Part shown: piece after piece, positions 18,301 through 26,829 of the stretch | Layout: every line of letters starts with the position of its first letter | Numbering within the stretch: position 1 is the first letter of the stretch | Origin: Nitratireductor sp. GISD-1A_MAKvit | GTDB lineage: Bacteria > Pseudomonadota > Alphaproteobacteria > Rhizobiales > Rhizobiaceae | NCBI RefSeq assembly: GCF_040819555.1 | Contig: NZ_CP161919.1 | Span: 124,001 to 188,000, forward strand | DNA length: 64,000 nucleotides | Direction: 5' to 3' | Program-made: the position numbers and the translations under genes | Notes under the pieces: model-generated | What the model was told of the DNA's origin: nothing | The model's input: the letters and a program-made list of their open reading frames with translations, nothing else | Databases searched by the model: none

Positions 18301-19614
18301 TCAACTCCGCGCTATGGTGTGGAAATAGGTGCCCGACACATGCCCGCGCCGCCCGCCGGAGGGACCGAGGTCGCGGCCCTGACCATCCGCAAGCGTGGCG
18401 AGCGGCGCATCATTGCCCGGCTCTACCAGACGCGAATAGTGGAACTCATGACCACGGATCGTCCCGCCCTTGCTGCCGATGGCGCAATCGCTCATGAGCG
18501 TTGCCTGCCGATAGCCGAGGTTCATCTTGCGCTTCGCATAGCTCGTGACATGGCCAAGCAAACCCAGCATGGCGTGGGTCGTGCCGTACGCATCTTCCAG
18601 CGCCTTCCCCAGAACCATGAATCCGCCGCACTCGCCATGAACGGGCCTGGTCTCTGCGAAAGCCTTCATCGAAGCGCGGAAGTGTCCCGCCGCTGCAATC
18701 CGCCCCGCGTGAAGCTCGGGATACCCACCCGGCAGCCAGCAGGCGTCAGCGTTCTCCGCCGGCCCCTCATCGGCAAGCGGTGAGAAGGGCAGAAGCTCGG
18801 CCCCCGCCGCGCGCCAGTGGCGGGCGAGATGCGGATAGACGAAGCTGAAAGCGGCATCCTGCGCGATGGCGATGCGCTGGCCCGGCGGCGGCAAAAGCCG
18901 CGCCGCATCGCCCGCATGCATGGAAAGCGGCACGGCGGCCTTCATCACCGCGTCGAGGTCGATGGCCTCTTCCATCACATCGGCCAGCCGTTCGATGAAG
19001 GCTTCGAGCGCGGCATGTTCGCTCGCCTGCACAAGGCCCAGATGCCGCTCCGGCAGCGCCATGTCCGGGTTGCGATAGACCGCGCCCAGAACCGGAATGC
19101 CGATGGCCTCGATGGCGTCGCGCGCCATCGCTTCGTGGCGCGGGCTCGCCACCTGGTTGAGCACGACGCCGGCAATCCGCACTTTCGGGTCATAGGCGGC
19201 GAAACCCTTTGCCAGCGCAGCAGCCGTCTGCGACTGGCCGGACACATCGAGAATGACGAGGCAGGGCACATCATAAAGCCGCGCAATGTCCGCCGCCGCA
19301 CCAGATCGTCCCGGCTCCGAAACGATGCCGTCGAACAGACCCATCGCGCTTTCGATGAGCAGCATGTCGGCATCTTCGCTTTGCCGGCTTCCAAGATGCG
19401 CGAGCAGATCCGGGTGCATGGCCCAGCTGTCCAGATTGACGCCGGGATGCCCCGTCGCCGCCTGATGAAAGCCGGGATCGATGTAATCGGGGCCGGATTT
19501 CGCGCCGCGCACCGCAAGACCGCGCCTTTTGAGCGCGCGCATCAGGCCGATGGTCACGCTGGTCTTGCCCGAGCCCGAACGCGCCGCCCCGATGATGATT
19601 GCCCGCGCCGTCAT
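18301..19614 (-). CDS. cobB: Hydrogenobyrinic acid a,c-diamide synthase
   Basis: A 437-residue glutamine amidotransferase. The N-terminal half is a dethiobiotin-synthetase-like ATPase (P-loop AARSGSGKTSVTIGL, about 9-23). The C-terminal half is a class I GATase (nucleophile Cys in HGECGGFMVLG, about 335-345, with His in EFHYS). It amidates the a and c side chains before cobalt insertion. Its ATG overlaps the end of cobA with ATGA on the leftward strand. Confidence 0.94.
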   Translation of the reverse strand: MTARAIIIGAARSGSGKTSVTIGLMRALKRRGLAVRGAKSGPDYIDPGFHQAATGHPGVNLDSWAMHPDLLAHLGSRQSEDADMLLIESAMGLFDGIVSEPGRSGAAADIARLYDVPCLVILDVSGQSQTAAALAKGFAAYDPKVRIAGVVLNQVASPRHEAMARDAIEAIGIPVLGAVYRNPDMALPERHLGLVQASEHAALEAFIERLADVMEEAIDLDAVMKAAVPLSMHAGDAARLLPPPGQRIAIAQDAAFSFVYPHLARHWRAAGAELLPFSPLADEGPAENADACWLPGGYPELHAGRIAAAGHFRASMKAFAETRPVHGECGGFMVLGKALEDAYGTTHAMLGLLGHVTSYAKRKMNLGYRQATLMSDCAIGSKGGTIRGHEFHYSRLVEPGNDAPLATLADGQGRDLGPSGGRRGHVSGTYFHTIARS

Positions 19615-20387
19615 GTCAGTGCCTCGCGCAGCGCAACGATACCGCCGATCACGATGATCGAGGGGGAACCGAACCCTTGAGCCTCCGCTTGTGAAACAAG
19701 TGTCGAAAGCGTGGTGGTGAGAATGCGCTCATCCGGCTTCGTCGCATTCATGATGAGGGCTGCCGCCGTATCGCCCGCCATGCCGCCGGAAGTGAGCGCA
19801 TCCACGATCCGGGCAAGCCTGTGCATGCCCATATAGATGACGATGGGTTGGCCGGTTTTGGCGAGCGCCGCCCAGTCGAGATCATCCGGCGTGCCGGCGG
19901 CGTGACCGGTGGCGAATATCACCGCCTTGTTCACGCCGCGCATGGTGGCGGGTATGCCCGCATCGGCAAGCGCCCCGACAGCCGAGGTGATGCCCGGCAG
20001 GAAGCGGAAGGGAATGCCGGCAAGTGCCAGTGTCAGGGCTTCCTCGCCGCCGCGGCCAAACATGTTGGGGTCTCCGCCCTTCAGACGCAGCACCCGATTT
20101 CCGGCCTCGGCTTCTGCCACCATCAGCCGGTTGATCTCGTCCTGCGCAGTCGAGGGCTGGCCGGCACGTTTGCCGACGAAAATGTGCCGGGCCTGCGGCG
20201 CAGCCTTCAGGATATCGGGGTCCACCAGCGCGTCATAGATCACCACATCCGCCGCATCGAGCGCGGCCAGAACACCGAGCGTCAGGCAGGCAAAGCCGCC
20301 GGGACCTGCGCCGGCAAGCCACACATGGCCGGGTTCGAATGGCGTCGGCTGGAAGGGAAGTCGGCTCAACGCCTCAGTCAGGCTCAT
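19611..20387 (-). CDS. cobA: Uroporphyrinogen-III C-methyltransferase
   Basis: A 258-residue SUMT that makes precorrin-2, the entry to the corrin pathway. The family motifs [17 protein letters not shown] (about 97-113) and [13 protein letters not shown] are present. The usual GPGDPxLLT loop reads [13 protein letters not shown], lacking the Asp and Pro, a departure that I cannot classify as functional or not. The gene is coupled on both sides by four-base overlaps with cobM and cobB. Confidence 0.92.
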   Translation of the reverse strand: MSLTEALSRLPFQPTPFEPGHVWLAGAGPGGFACLTLGVLAALDAADVVIYDALVDPDILKAAPQARHIFVGKRAGQPSTAQDEINRLMVAEAEAGNRVLRLKGGDPNMFGRGGEEALTLALAGIPFRFLPGITSAVGALADAGIPATMRGVNKAVIFATGHAAGTPDDLDWAALAKTGQPIVIYMGMHRLARIVDALTSGGMAGDTAAALIMNATKPDERILTTTLSTLVSQAEAQGFGSPSIIVIGGIVALREALT

Positions 20388-21148
20388 AATCCCTCCCGTC
20401 CGCGAAACCGGCGCTGATAATCGGCGCTGTAGAGCGCGCTTTCACGAAAATCCTCGGCACCCAGCCCCGGCCCGACGAGAATGAGCGCCGTGCGCTCGAT
20501 CGGGTCCTTCGCCATCTCTGCCTCGATGGTGGAAAGCGTGCCGCGCAGAATGCGTTCGTCCGGCCAGCTTGCCCGCGCCACGATGGCGACAGGGCAGTCC
20601 GGGCCGTAATGCGGGGTCAGCTCCGCCACCACCCGGTTGAGCGCGTGAATGGCGAGATGAATGGCGAGCGTTGTGCCGGTGGCCGCGAAATTGGCGAGCG
20701 TCTCGCCCTCCGGCATTTTCGACGCACGGCCGGAAATGCGGGTCAGAACGAGGCTCTGCGCCACTTCCGGAATGGTCAGCTCGCGCCCCAGCGCCGCCGC
20801 AGCCGCCGAGAAGGACGGCACGCCCGGCGTCAGCGTGTAATCGATGCCGAGTGCTGCAAGACGGCGGATCTGTTCAGCCACCGCACTCCAGACCGAAAGA
20901 TCGCCCGAATGAAGCCGGGCAATGTCCTCGCCCGCTTCATGGGCGCGGATATATTCCGCCTCGATCTCTTCAAGCGACATGGGCGCGGTGTTGACGATGC
21001 GCGCGCCCGGCGGGCAATGCGTCAGCAGCTCCTCCGGCACCAGCGAACCGGCATAGAGGCACACCGGGCAACGCGCGATCAGGTCGCGGCCGCGAACGGT
21101 GATGAGGTCGGCAGCGCCCGGTCCGGCGCCAATGAAATGAACGGTCAT
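20384..21148 (-). CDS. cobM: Precorrin-4 C11-methyltransferase
   Basis: A 254-residue tetrapyrrole methylase opening [22 protein letters not shown]. The segments [22 protein letters not shown] and [19 protein letters not shown] match CobM/CbiF. It methylates C11 of precorrin-4. Overlaps both neighbours by four bases. Confidence 0.94.
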   Translation of the reverse strand: MTVHFIGAGPGAADLITVRGRDLIARCPVCLYAGSLVPEELLTHCPPGARIVNTAPMSLEEIEAEYIRAHEAGEDIARLHSGDLSVWSAVAEQIRRLAALGIDYTLTPGVPSFSAAAAALGRELTIPEVAQSLVLTRISGRASKMPEGETLANFAATGTTLAIHLAIHALNRVVAELTPHYGPDCPVAIVARASWPDERILRGTLSTIEAEMAKDPIERTALILVGPGLGAEDFRESALYSADYQRRFRGREGL

Positions 21149-21549
21149 GATTGTCTTCCGGTGGTCGCGATGGCGCAGGTTACGCCGTCAAGTGTGAGCC
21201 TCGGCCCGAGAAGCCGGGCGGCTGGGCCGCAGACGGCCAGCGCCGCCGCCTCCGAGGCCGAAGGCAGGCCGGTGGCGGCGAGCGCCTGTTCCGAACGGGT
21301 CAGGCAGTGCGTCGCCGCTGCCCGCATTGCAGCCTCATCGGCAATGATGAGCGGCAGGCGGAGCGCCTTTGCAGCGTCCGTCAGGCCGGGCTCGTCCCGC
21401 TTCCGTGGCACGGTCGCCAGCGCATTGAGCCTGTTCCGCGCGATGTCATGCATTGTCAGGGCGGCGTCGAGTGCGGCAAGAACCGCCTCGCTTGTGACGC
21501 CTTTTCTGGCTCCAAACCCGGCGCAGATCATGGTCTCCTCCAGCGCCAT
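21145..21549 (-). CDS. cobE: CobE/CbiG C-terminal domain protein
   Basis: A 134-residue protein with the CbiG_C fold ([21 protein letters not shown] ... [13 protein letters not shown]). In the anaerobic pathway this domain is part of CbiG, which opens the ring lactone; the aerobic stand-alone CobE is required genetically but its exact step is not settled. A second start at 21531 is possible; the first overlaps cobL by 22 bases. Confidence 0.88.
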   Translation of the reverse strand: MALEETMICAGFGARKGVTSEAVLAALDAALTMHDIARNRLNALATVPRKRDEPGLTDAAKALRLPLIIADEAAMRAAATHCLTRSEQALAATGLPSASEAAALAVCGPAARLLGPRLTLDGVTCAIATTGRQS

Positions 21550-22775
21550 TGAAGCACCGGCATGGCCGGGCGCAACGCCGTCATGCCGCCAACGGGGGCG
21601 GCGCGCGCGATGGCGATCTCGATCAGCTCTCCGCCGTGCTGCCCATGGCAGTCGATCAGAAGCGCCTGCGTTTCGAGCGTCACCCCGTTTGCAACAAGGC
21701 GGCCCCCGGTTCCAAGAGCGGCAATCGCGGCCTCCATGAGCCCCGGCACAGTCGCCCCGCCACCGATGAAAACCACGTCTGGTGCTGCAAGGCCCGCGAA
21801 CGCGGCAGGCGCTTTTCCTTCAACCACGGTGAGCTGAGGCACGCCCATGCGCTCGGCATTGCGGGCAATGCGTTCCGCCCGCTCCCCGTCCGCCTCGATG
21901 GCGATGGCGCTCAGCGATGGATGCTGACGCAGCCATTCGATGGAAATCGAGCCTGAACCTGCTCCGATGTCCCAGAGCCGCTCACCCCGTTTCGGGGCAA
22001 GCGCTGAAAGCGTGACGGCCCGCACCTCCGATTTGGTGATCTGCCCGTCATGCTCGAAAAGCCCGTCTTCCAGCCCGGTTCCAAGCGGCAGAATGCGCGC
22101 ATCCTCATCCGCCGCCACCTCAATGGCGACCACGTTCAGATCGTCAAAGCGTTCTGCAGAAAGCGCGGAAGCCACGCCGCTCACCTGCCGTTCGCGCGGA
22201 CCGCCCAGCGCTTCCAGCACGGTGAAACGCGAGGAGCCAGACCCTTCTGCAGTAATCAGCCCAGCAATCGCAGCCGGAGCCGCGCCATCGGATGTGAGCG
22301 CGAGAATGCGCGTGCCGGGATGAAGCAGCGGGCGGATCGGCGCGATGGGCCGGCCATGCAGAGAAACCGTCTCGACCGATTGCAGCGGCCAGCCAAGCCG
22401 GGCAGCGGCAAGCGCAAAGGAAGACGGGGCGGAAAAGACACGCATTTCTTCTGCCGGAATGCGCCGCGCCAGCGTCGCGCCAACGCCGAAGTGAAACGGA
22501 TCGCCGGAGGCGAGCACGCAGACATTCTTGCCTCTCAGGGCTTCGATTTCATCGACCGCCTTATCGAAAGGCGAGGGCCATGGACGCGGCTCGCCCGCAA
22601 TCTCATCTGCCGCAAGTTCAAGATGCCGCGCGCCGCCGAAGACGATCTCCGCATCGGCAATCGCGCGGCGTGCTTCCTCACCGAGCCCGGCCATACCGTC
22701 CTCGCCGATCCCCACGATGGCAAGCCAGCGCTTAGCGCTTTCCGCCTGACTGCAAAATGCTCTAGAAGACGTCAT
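21528..22775 (-). CDS. cobL: Precorrin-6Y C5,15-methyltransferase (decarboxylating)
   Basis: A 415-residue fusion. The N-terminal domain (about 15-205) is a tetrapyrrole methylase for C5 (LAIVGIGEDGMAGL, VLASGDPFHFGVGATL). The C-terminal domain (about 235-405) is a class I methyltransferase/decarboxylase for C15 and C12 (SAM motif DIGAGSGSISIEWLR). The only plausible start is the ATG at 22775, which overlaps the cobK ATG on the opposite strand by two bases. The first 15 residues come from what looks like a dispersed repeat word and are not conserved in character. Confidence 0.92.
   Translation of the reverse strand: MTSSRAFCSQAESAKRWLAIVGIGEDGMAGLGEEARRAIADAEIVFGGARHLELAADEIAGEPRPWPSPFDKAVDEIEALRGKNVCVLASGDPFHFGVGATLARRIPAEEMRVFSAPSSFALAAARLGWPLQSVETVSLHGRPIAPIRPLLHPGTRILALTSDGAAPAAIAGLITAEGSGSSRFTVLEALGGPRERQVSGVASALSAERFDDLNVVAIEVAADEDARILPLGTGLEDGLFEHDGQITKSEVRAVTLSALAPKRGERLWDIGAGSGSISIEWLRQHPSLSAIAIEADGERAERIARNAERMGVPQLTVVEGKAPAAFAGLAAPDVVFIGGGATVPGLMEAAIAALGTGGRLVANGVTLETQALLIDCHGQHGGELIEIAIARAAPVGGMTALRPAMPVLQWRWRRP
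22747..22763 (+). repeat. Short dispersed repeat word shared with 14168-14183
   Basis: TGACTGCAAAATGCTCT at the cobL/cobK junction differs by one base from the word in the gap before the zinc GTPase (TGACTACAAAATGCTCT). The word lies inside the cobL start region, so it encodes part of the N-terminal extension. Confidence 0.45.
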
Positions 22776-23547
22776 GGCAAAGCAGACCCTTCTCATTCTT
22801 GGTGGAACAGGCGAAGCACGGCGGCTCGCGGAGCGGCTCTGCGCGCGCAGCGCGCTGCGTGTCGTCACCTCGCTTGCCGGGCGCACAAGCACGCCGGAAG
22901 CCTTGCAGGGCGAGGTGCGTGTGGGCGGTTTCGGCGGCGCCGATGGGCTTGCGCGTTACCTCGAGGACCAACGCATCGACCTGATGGTAGATGCCACGCA
23001 TCCCTTCGCCGCGCGCATGGCGCGCAACGCGGCGGAAGCGGCCAGACTGACCGGCGTGCCGCTCATCACGCTCATGCGTCCCGCCTGGCAGCCGGTCGCC
23101 GGCGACAACTGGCAGATCGCGTCCGGCATGGCCGAGGCGGCCAAGTTGCTCGGGCAAGAGCCCCGGCGCGTCTTTCTGGCCATTGGCCGGCAGGAAGTTC
23201 AAATGTTTCGCGCGGCGGCGCAGCATCATTATCGGGTGCGCAGCGTGGAGCCGGTCGAACCGTCCCACCTGCCGGCCAATGCCCACTGCATTCTGGCGCG
23301 CGGTCCGTTTTCCGAAGCAGATGAAATCGCGCTGCTCACCGAGCACCGCATCGACATCGTGGTGGCCAAGAACAGCGGCGGCGCGGCGACCTATGGCAAG
23401 ATTGCTGCAGCGCGCAGGCTCGGTCTGCCCGTGATCATGATCGACCGGCCCAAACCATCGGGCACCGCCACCGTGGCCAATGTCGATGAAGCCCTGGCTG
23501 CGATCGAGGCTCATCTGGCGGCTCCCGTCGCCGAGCGCGGCGCATAG
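22774..23547 (+). CDS. cobK: Precorrin-6A reductase
   Basis: A 257-residue CobK/CbiJ enzyme that reduces precorrin-6A to precorrin-6B with NADPH. Opening TLLILGGTGEARRLAERL and later VDATHPFAARMARNA, AIGRQEVQMF and VVAKNSGGAATYGKIAAAR are the family marks. It lies on the strand opposite to every gene around it: its ATG overlaps the cobL ATG by two bases and its last 37 bases overlap the end of cobJ. Its promoter must therefore lie inside the cobL coding region. Confidence 0.94.
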   Translation: MAKQTLLILGGTGEARRLAERLCARSALRVVTSLAGRTSTPEALQGEVRVGGFGGADGLARYLEDQRIDLMVDATHPFAARMARNAAEAARLTGVPLITLMRPAWQPVAGDNWQIASGMAEAAKLLGQEPRRVFLAIGRQEVQMFRAAAQHHYRVRSVEPVEPSHLPANAHCILARGPFSEADEIALLTEHRIDIVVAKNSGGAATYGKIAAARRLGLPVIMIDRPKPSGTATVANVDEALAAIEAHLAAPVAERGA

Positions 23548-24275
23548 ACCAGCGGCGGTTTTCCGGGGCGCTCGATCATCCGCGTTTCGGGCGACCCGAT
23601 GATAACGCAGGTGGCCATGTCGGCCATCTCGCCACGCGCCTCGTTCAGTGGAACAATCGCCATGCGTTCGTCGTGGCGACCGGCGGCGCGGCCGAACACG
23701 ACGGGCGTCGATGCCGGTAGAATGCCGCTCAACAGCTCAAAAGCGCGACCAAGCTGCCAGGGCCGGGCGCGGCTGATCGGATTGTAGAGCGCGATCACGA
23801 AGCCCGCACCGGCAGCCGCAGCCAGCCGGGTTTCGATCAGTTCCCAGGGTTTCAGATTGTCCGAAAGCGATATGGCGCAGAAATCGTGGCCGAGCGGCGC
23901 GCCCACGCGGGCCGCCACGGCCAGCATGGCCGTCAGCCCCGGCACGGTCTCCAGATCGAGCGCGCGCCATTCCTGCGGCCCATGCTCGATGGCCTCGCAC
24001 ACCGCCGCCGCCATGGCGAAAACACCTGCATCCCCGCCCGAAACCACGGCCACATGCCTGCCTTGGGCCGCCATGGTGAGCGCCGCCTTCGCGCGGGCAA
24101 GCTCTTCCCGGTTGTCGGAGGCGTGGCGGGTCTGGCCGTCACTCAGGTCAAGCCGGTCGAGATAGGGGCCATAGCCGAAGAAATCGCTCGCCGCCGCGAT
24201 GGCCATCCGCGCCTCCGGCGTCGTTTGCGCCGGGTTCCCGGGCCCGGTGCCTATGATGACGAGACGCCCGCTCAT
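23511..24275 (-). CDS. cobJ: Precorrin-3B C17-methyltransferase
   Basis: A 254-residue tetrapyrrole methylase that methylates C17 with ring contraction. Marks: VIIGTGPGNPAQTTPEAR opening, FGYGPYLDRL, VVSGGDAGVFAMA and TVPGLTAMLAVAARVGAPLGHDF. It overlaps cobI by four bases upstream and the end of cobK by 37 bases downstream. Confidence 0.94.
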   Translation of the reverse strand: MSGRLVIIGTGPGNPAQTTPEARMAIAAASDFFGYGPYLDRLDLSDGQTRHASDNREELARAKAALTMAAQGRHVAVVSGGDAGVFAMAAAVCEAIEHGPQEWRALDLETVPGLTAMLAVAARVGAPLGHDFCAISLSDNLKPWELIETRLAAAAGAGFVIALYNPISRARPWQLGRAFELLSGILPASTPVVFGRAAGRHDERMAIVPLNEARGEMADMATCVIIGSPETRMIERPGKPPLVYAPRSATGAAR

Positions 24276-25012
24276 GCCACCGCCTCGCCCGGCTTTGTCC
24301 GCCAGCCCGGGCCGAGCACCAACGAGAAATAGGGGGCCTCGTCGTCCGCCTTGTCGGCGAGCGGCATCATGCCTGTCTTGTCCATCGTGCCCCGTTCCAC
24401 ATACACCGCGCCGCTAAGCCTGCCGGCGCGGGTAAGCGCCCGGCGGATCTTTGCCAGGTTGCGCCCCACCTTCATGATGACGAAGGCCTCCGTGTCGCTC
24501 ACGCGGCGAACAAGCTCGTCTTCGGAAAGCGTGCCGGGCAGGACCGTCATGATGTCGTCGCCCTGAACGATGGCGATGCCCGCCTGCGACCAGCAGCCGG
24601 ACATGGCCGTGATGCCGGGGATCACCTCGGCCGGATAGAGCGGGGCAAGCCGCACATGCAGATGCATGTAGGAACCATAGAACAGCGGATCGCCCTCGCT
24701 CAGAACGGCAACCGTGCGCCCCGCTTTCAGATGCGCTTCCACCGTGCGCGCCGAAGCTTCGTAAAAACCGGTGATGGCCTCGATGTAGCGCGGGTCGTTC
24801 CTGTCGATCTCGGTGGTGACCGGATATTCGAGCGGCAGTTCCTCGATGCCCTCCGGTAAAAGCCCCTCCACCGTGCGCCGGGCATTCCCCCTGCGCCCAC
24901 GTTTTGCGAAATGGGCCACCACATCCGCCCGCTCCAGCGCCTTCAGCGCCTTCACGGTGATGAGCTCGGGATCGCCGGGTCCGGTGCCGACGCCAATCAG
25001 GGTTCCGCTCAC
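24272..25012 (-). CDS. cobI: Precorrin-2 C20-methyltransferase
   Basis: A 246-residue tetrapyrrole methylase that methylates C20 of precorrin-2. Marks: GVGTGPGDPELITVKALKAL, LSEGDPLFYGSYMHLH and VIPGITAMSGCWS. The start is a GTG at 25012 overlapping the cobH stop (GTGA); homology begins exactly there, so the longer upstream open frame is ignored. Confidence 0.94.
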   Translation of the reverse strand: MSGTLIGVGTGPGDPELITVKALKALERADVVAHFAKRGRRGNARRTVEGLLPEGIEELPLEYPVTTEIDRNDPRYIEAITGFYEASARTVEAHLKAGRTVAVLSEGDPLFYGSYMHLHVRLAPLYPAEVIPGITAMSGCWSQAGIAIVQGDDIMTVLPGTLSEDELVRRVSDTEAFVIMKVGRNLAKIRRALTRAGRLSGAVYVERGTMDKTGMMPLADKADDEAPYFSLVLGPGWRTKPGEAVA

Positions 25013-25641
25013 AGTCCGGCCCTCGCCAATGCGTTGATCGCCGCCGCCGTCATGGCGCTGCCGCCCATGCGGCCACGCACGATGGCAAAGGGAATGCCAA
25101 GCCCGCTCTCGGCCAGCGCTTCCTTGGATTCCATCGCGCCGACAAAGCCCACCGGCATGCCTATGATGGCGGCAGGCTTCGGCGCACCGGCGCGCAGCAT
25201 GTCGAGCAGGTAGAAGAGTGCGGTCGGCGCATTGCCGATGGCCACCACCGCGCCCTCCATATGCTCGCGCCACAGTTCCAGCGCCGCGGCGGAGCGCGTG
25301 TTGCCAAGCTTTTGTGCAAGCTCCGGCGTGCGCGCATCGCGCAGGGTGCAGATCACGTCGTTTTCGGCGGGCAGCCGTGTGCGGGTCACCCCGCGTGCCA
25401 CCATCTCCGCATCGCACAGGATCGGCGCACCCGCCTTCAGCGCCGCGCGGCCTGCCGCAACGAACCCTTCGGAGAAGACGAAATGTCTCGCGGCCTCCAC
25501 CAGCCCGCAGGCATGGATCATGCGGATGGCGACATCGGCCTCTTGCGCGCTGAAACGCGCGAGATCGGCCTCGGCGCGGATGATCGCAAACGACTTTTCA
25601 TAGATGGCGTTGCCGTCGCGTATGTATTCGGTTTCTTGCAT
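25009..25641 (-). CDS. cobH: Precorrin-8X methylmutase
   Basis: A 210-residue CobH that shifts the methyl from C11 to C12, giving hydrogenobyrinic acid. The catalytic His is in RMIHACGLVE (about residue 43). Other marks are GAPILCDAEMVARGVTR and GMPVGFVGAMESKEAL. It begins one base after the cobG stop. Confidence 0.95.
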   Translation of the reverse strand: MQETEYIRDGNAIYEKSFAIIRAEADLARFSAQEADVAIRMIHACGLVEAARHFVFSEGFVAAGRAALKAGAPILCDAEMVARGVTRTRLPAENDVICTLRDARTPELAQKLGNTRSAAALELWREHMEGAVVAIGNAPTALFYLLDMLRAGAPKPAAIIGMPVGFVGAMESKEALAESGLGIPFAIVRGRMGGSAMTAAAINALARAGL

Positions 25642-26829
25642 TCAGCCTGTCTTTCGAAGAAGGGCAGCGCGCAGCGTCTCGCCGCGCTCGAGGAGGAAGG
25701 TGCGAAGGCGCTCGGAAGGTTCTGCGCCAACGGAGAAGATCGTGCAGCCACCTTCAGCCGCGATCAGGTTCACAACCGGCCCGGTGGGCTGGGCGCAGGC
25801 TTTTTCGCAGGCCGAAAGGTGAAGACGGAAGGGACCATCGGGCAAGCCGGCTTCCGCCGCCTCGGCGGCAAGAGCCTTGGCGTCGAACCGCGCCGACGCA
25901 CAGGCCGGCGCGCCGGCGCAGGCGGCGATGGAGAGGCGCGGGTCATGCCGATCCGTGACAAAGCCAAGGGCGTGAGCTGCCTGCAGCACCTCGTCGTGAC
26001 CGGCGTCGTCGAGACCGAGCAGAAGCAGGCCGCTGCGCGGCGCAAGGCGAATTTCCCTGGCATCGAATGCCGCCTCGCAGAGCGCGACCAGCGCCTCCGC
26101 CGCAATCTGGCCGAAGGGCAGGGCGACACCGAGCGCGCTTTTCCCGTCTTCTAGAACGAACCGGCCAACCGGTGCGCTGTCGGCCCGTGCGGGATATTCC
26201 GCAGATGGCTCAAGTCCCGTCTGAAGCGTATCTTTCTGCGCCTGCGTAAGGTCACGCGCCCGGCCGCCGGTCCGCGCCAGCAGATCGATCACCGAAAGCG
26301 CTGCAGCGCCCGCCGTCTGCTCATCGCCTGAGCCCAGCCAGTGCGCCGTCGCGCCAATGCCGCCAAGGCCGATCAGCCAAGAACCATCGCCCAGCGCCAC
26401 AAGTTTGATGTCGGCGCTGATCGCATCGAGATGCAACGCTCCGCCTTCATCCACGGTGACAGACACCTTGGGGGCGAGCAGCGCGCCATAATTGCGCTCT
26501 GCCACATGGGCATTGATGCGCTCCGCAAGCGGGTGGGCCGGCGCTAGCGGTCCCGTTTCCACCGCAAAGCCGTCGACAGGGCCAAGCTCCAGCGCACCGA
26601 TCTCATTCCGGAGCAAAGGCGTGCTTTCCTCAGTCAATCCGCGTATCTGCAATTTGCCGCGTGCGGTCACTTCCAGAATGCCGTTGCCATGGCGGCCCGC
26701 GGCTTTGGCGATGCCCGCCAGTTTCTCAAGAGTCAGCACGCCATGGGCCGGCGCAATCCGCGCGAGCAGCCCGTCGCCGGTCTTCATGGGGGCGGAGAGT
26801 GTGGGGCATGCGCCGCGTCGCATCGTCAT
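25642..26829 (-). CDS. cobG: Precorrin-3B synthase (oxygen-dependent ring-contraction monooxygenase)
   Basis: A 395-residue relative of sirohaem nitrite/sulfite reductases with two ferredoxin-like repeats. It has the RGKLQIRGL segment and the iron-sulfur cysteines in ACAGAPACASA and SACEKACAQP. It uses oxygen to form the C20 hydroxyl and the lactone of precorrin-3B, which identifies the pathway as aerobic. The ATG overlaps the cobN stop by four bases. Confidence 0.92.
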   Translation of the reverse strand: MTMRRGACPTLSAPMKTGDGLLARIAPAHGVLTLEKLAGIAKAAGRHGNGILEVTARGKLQIRGLTEESTPLLRNEIGALELGPVDGFAVETGPLAPAHPLAERINAHVAERNYGALLAPKVSVTVDEGGALHLDAISADIKLVALGDGSWLIGLGGIGATAHWLGSGDEQTAGAAALSVIDLLARTGGRARDLTQAQKDTLQTGLEPSAEYPARADSAPVGRFVLEDGKSALGVALPFGQIAAEALVALCEAAFDAREIRLAPRSGLLLLGLDDAGHDEVLQAAHALGFVTDRHDPRLSIAACAGAPACASARFDAKALAAEAAEAGLPDGPFRLHLSACEKACAQPTGPVVNLIAAEGGCTIFSVGAEPSERLRTFLLERGETLRAALLRKTG

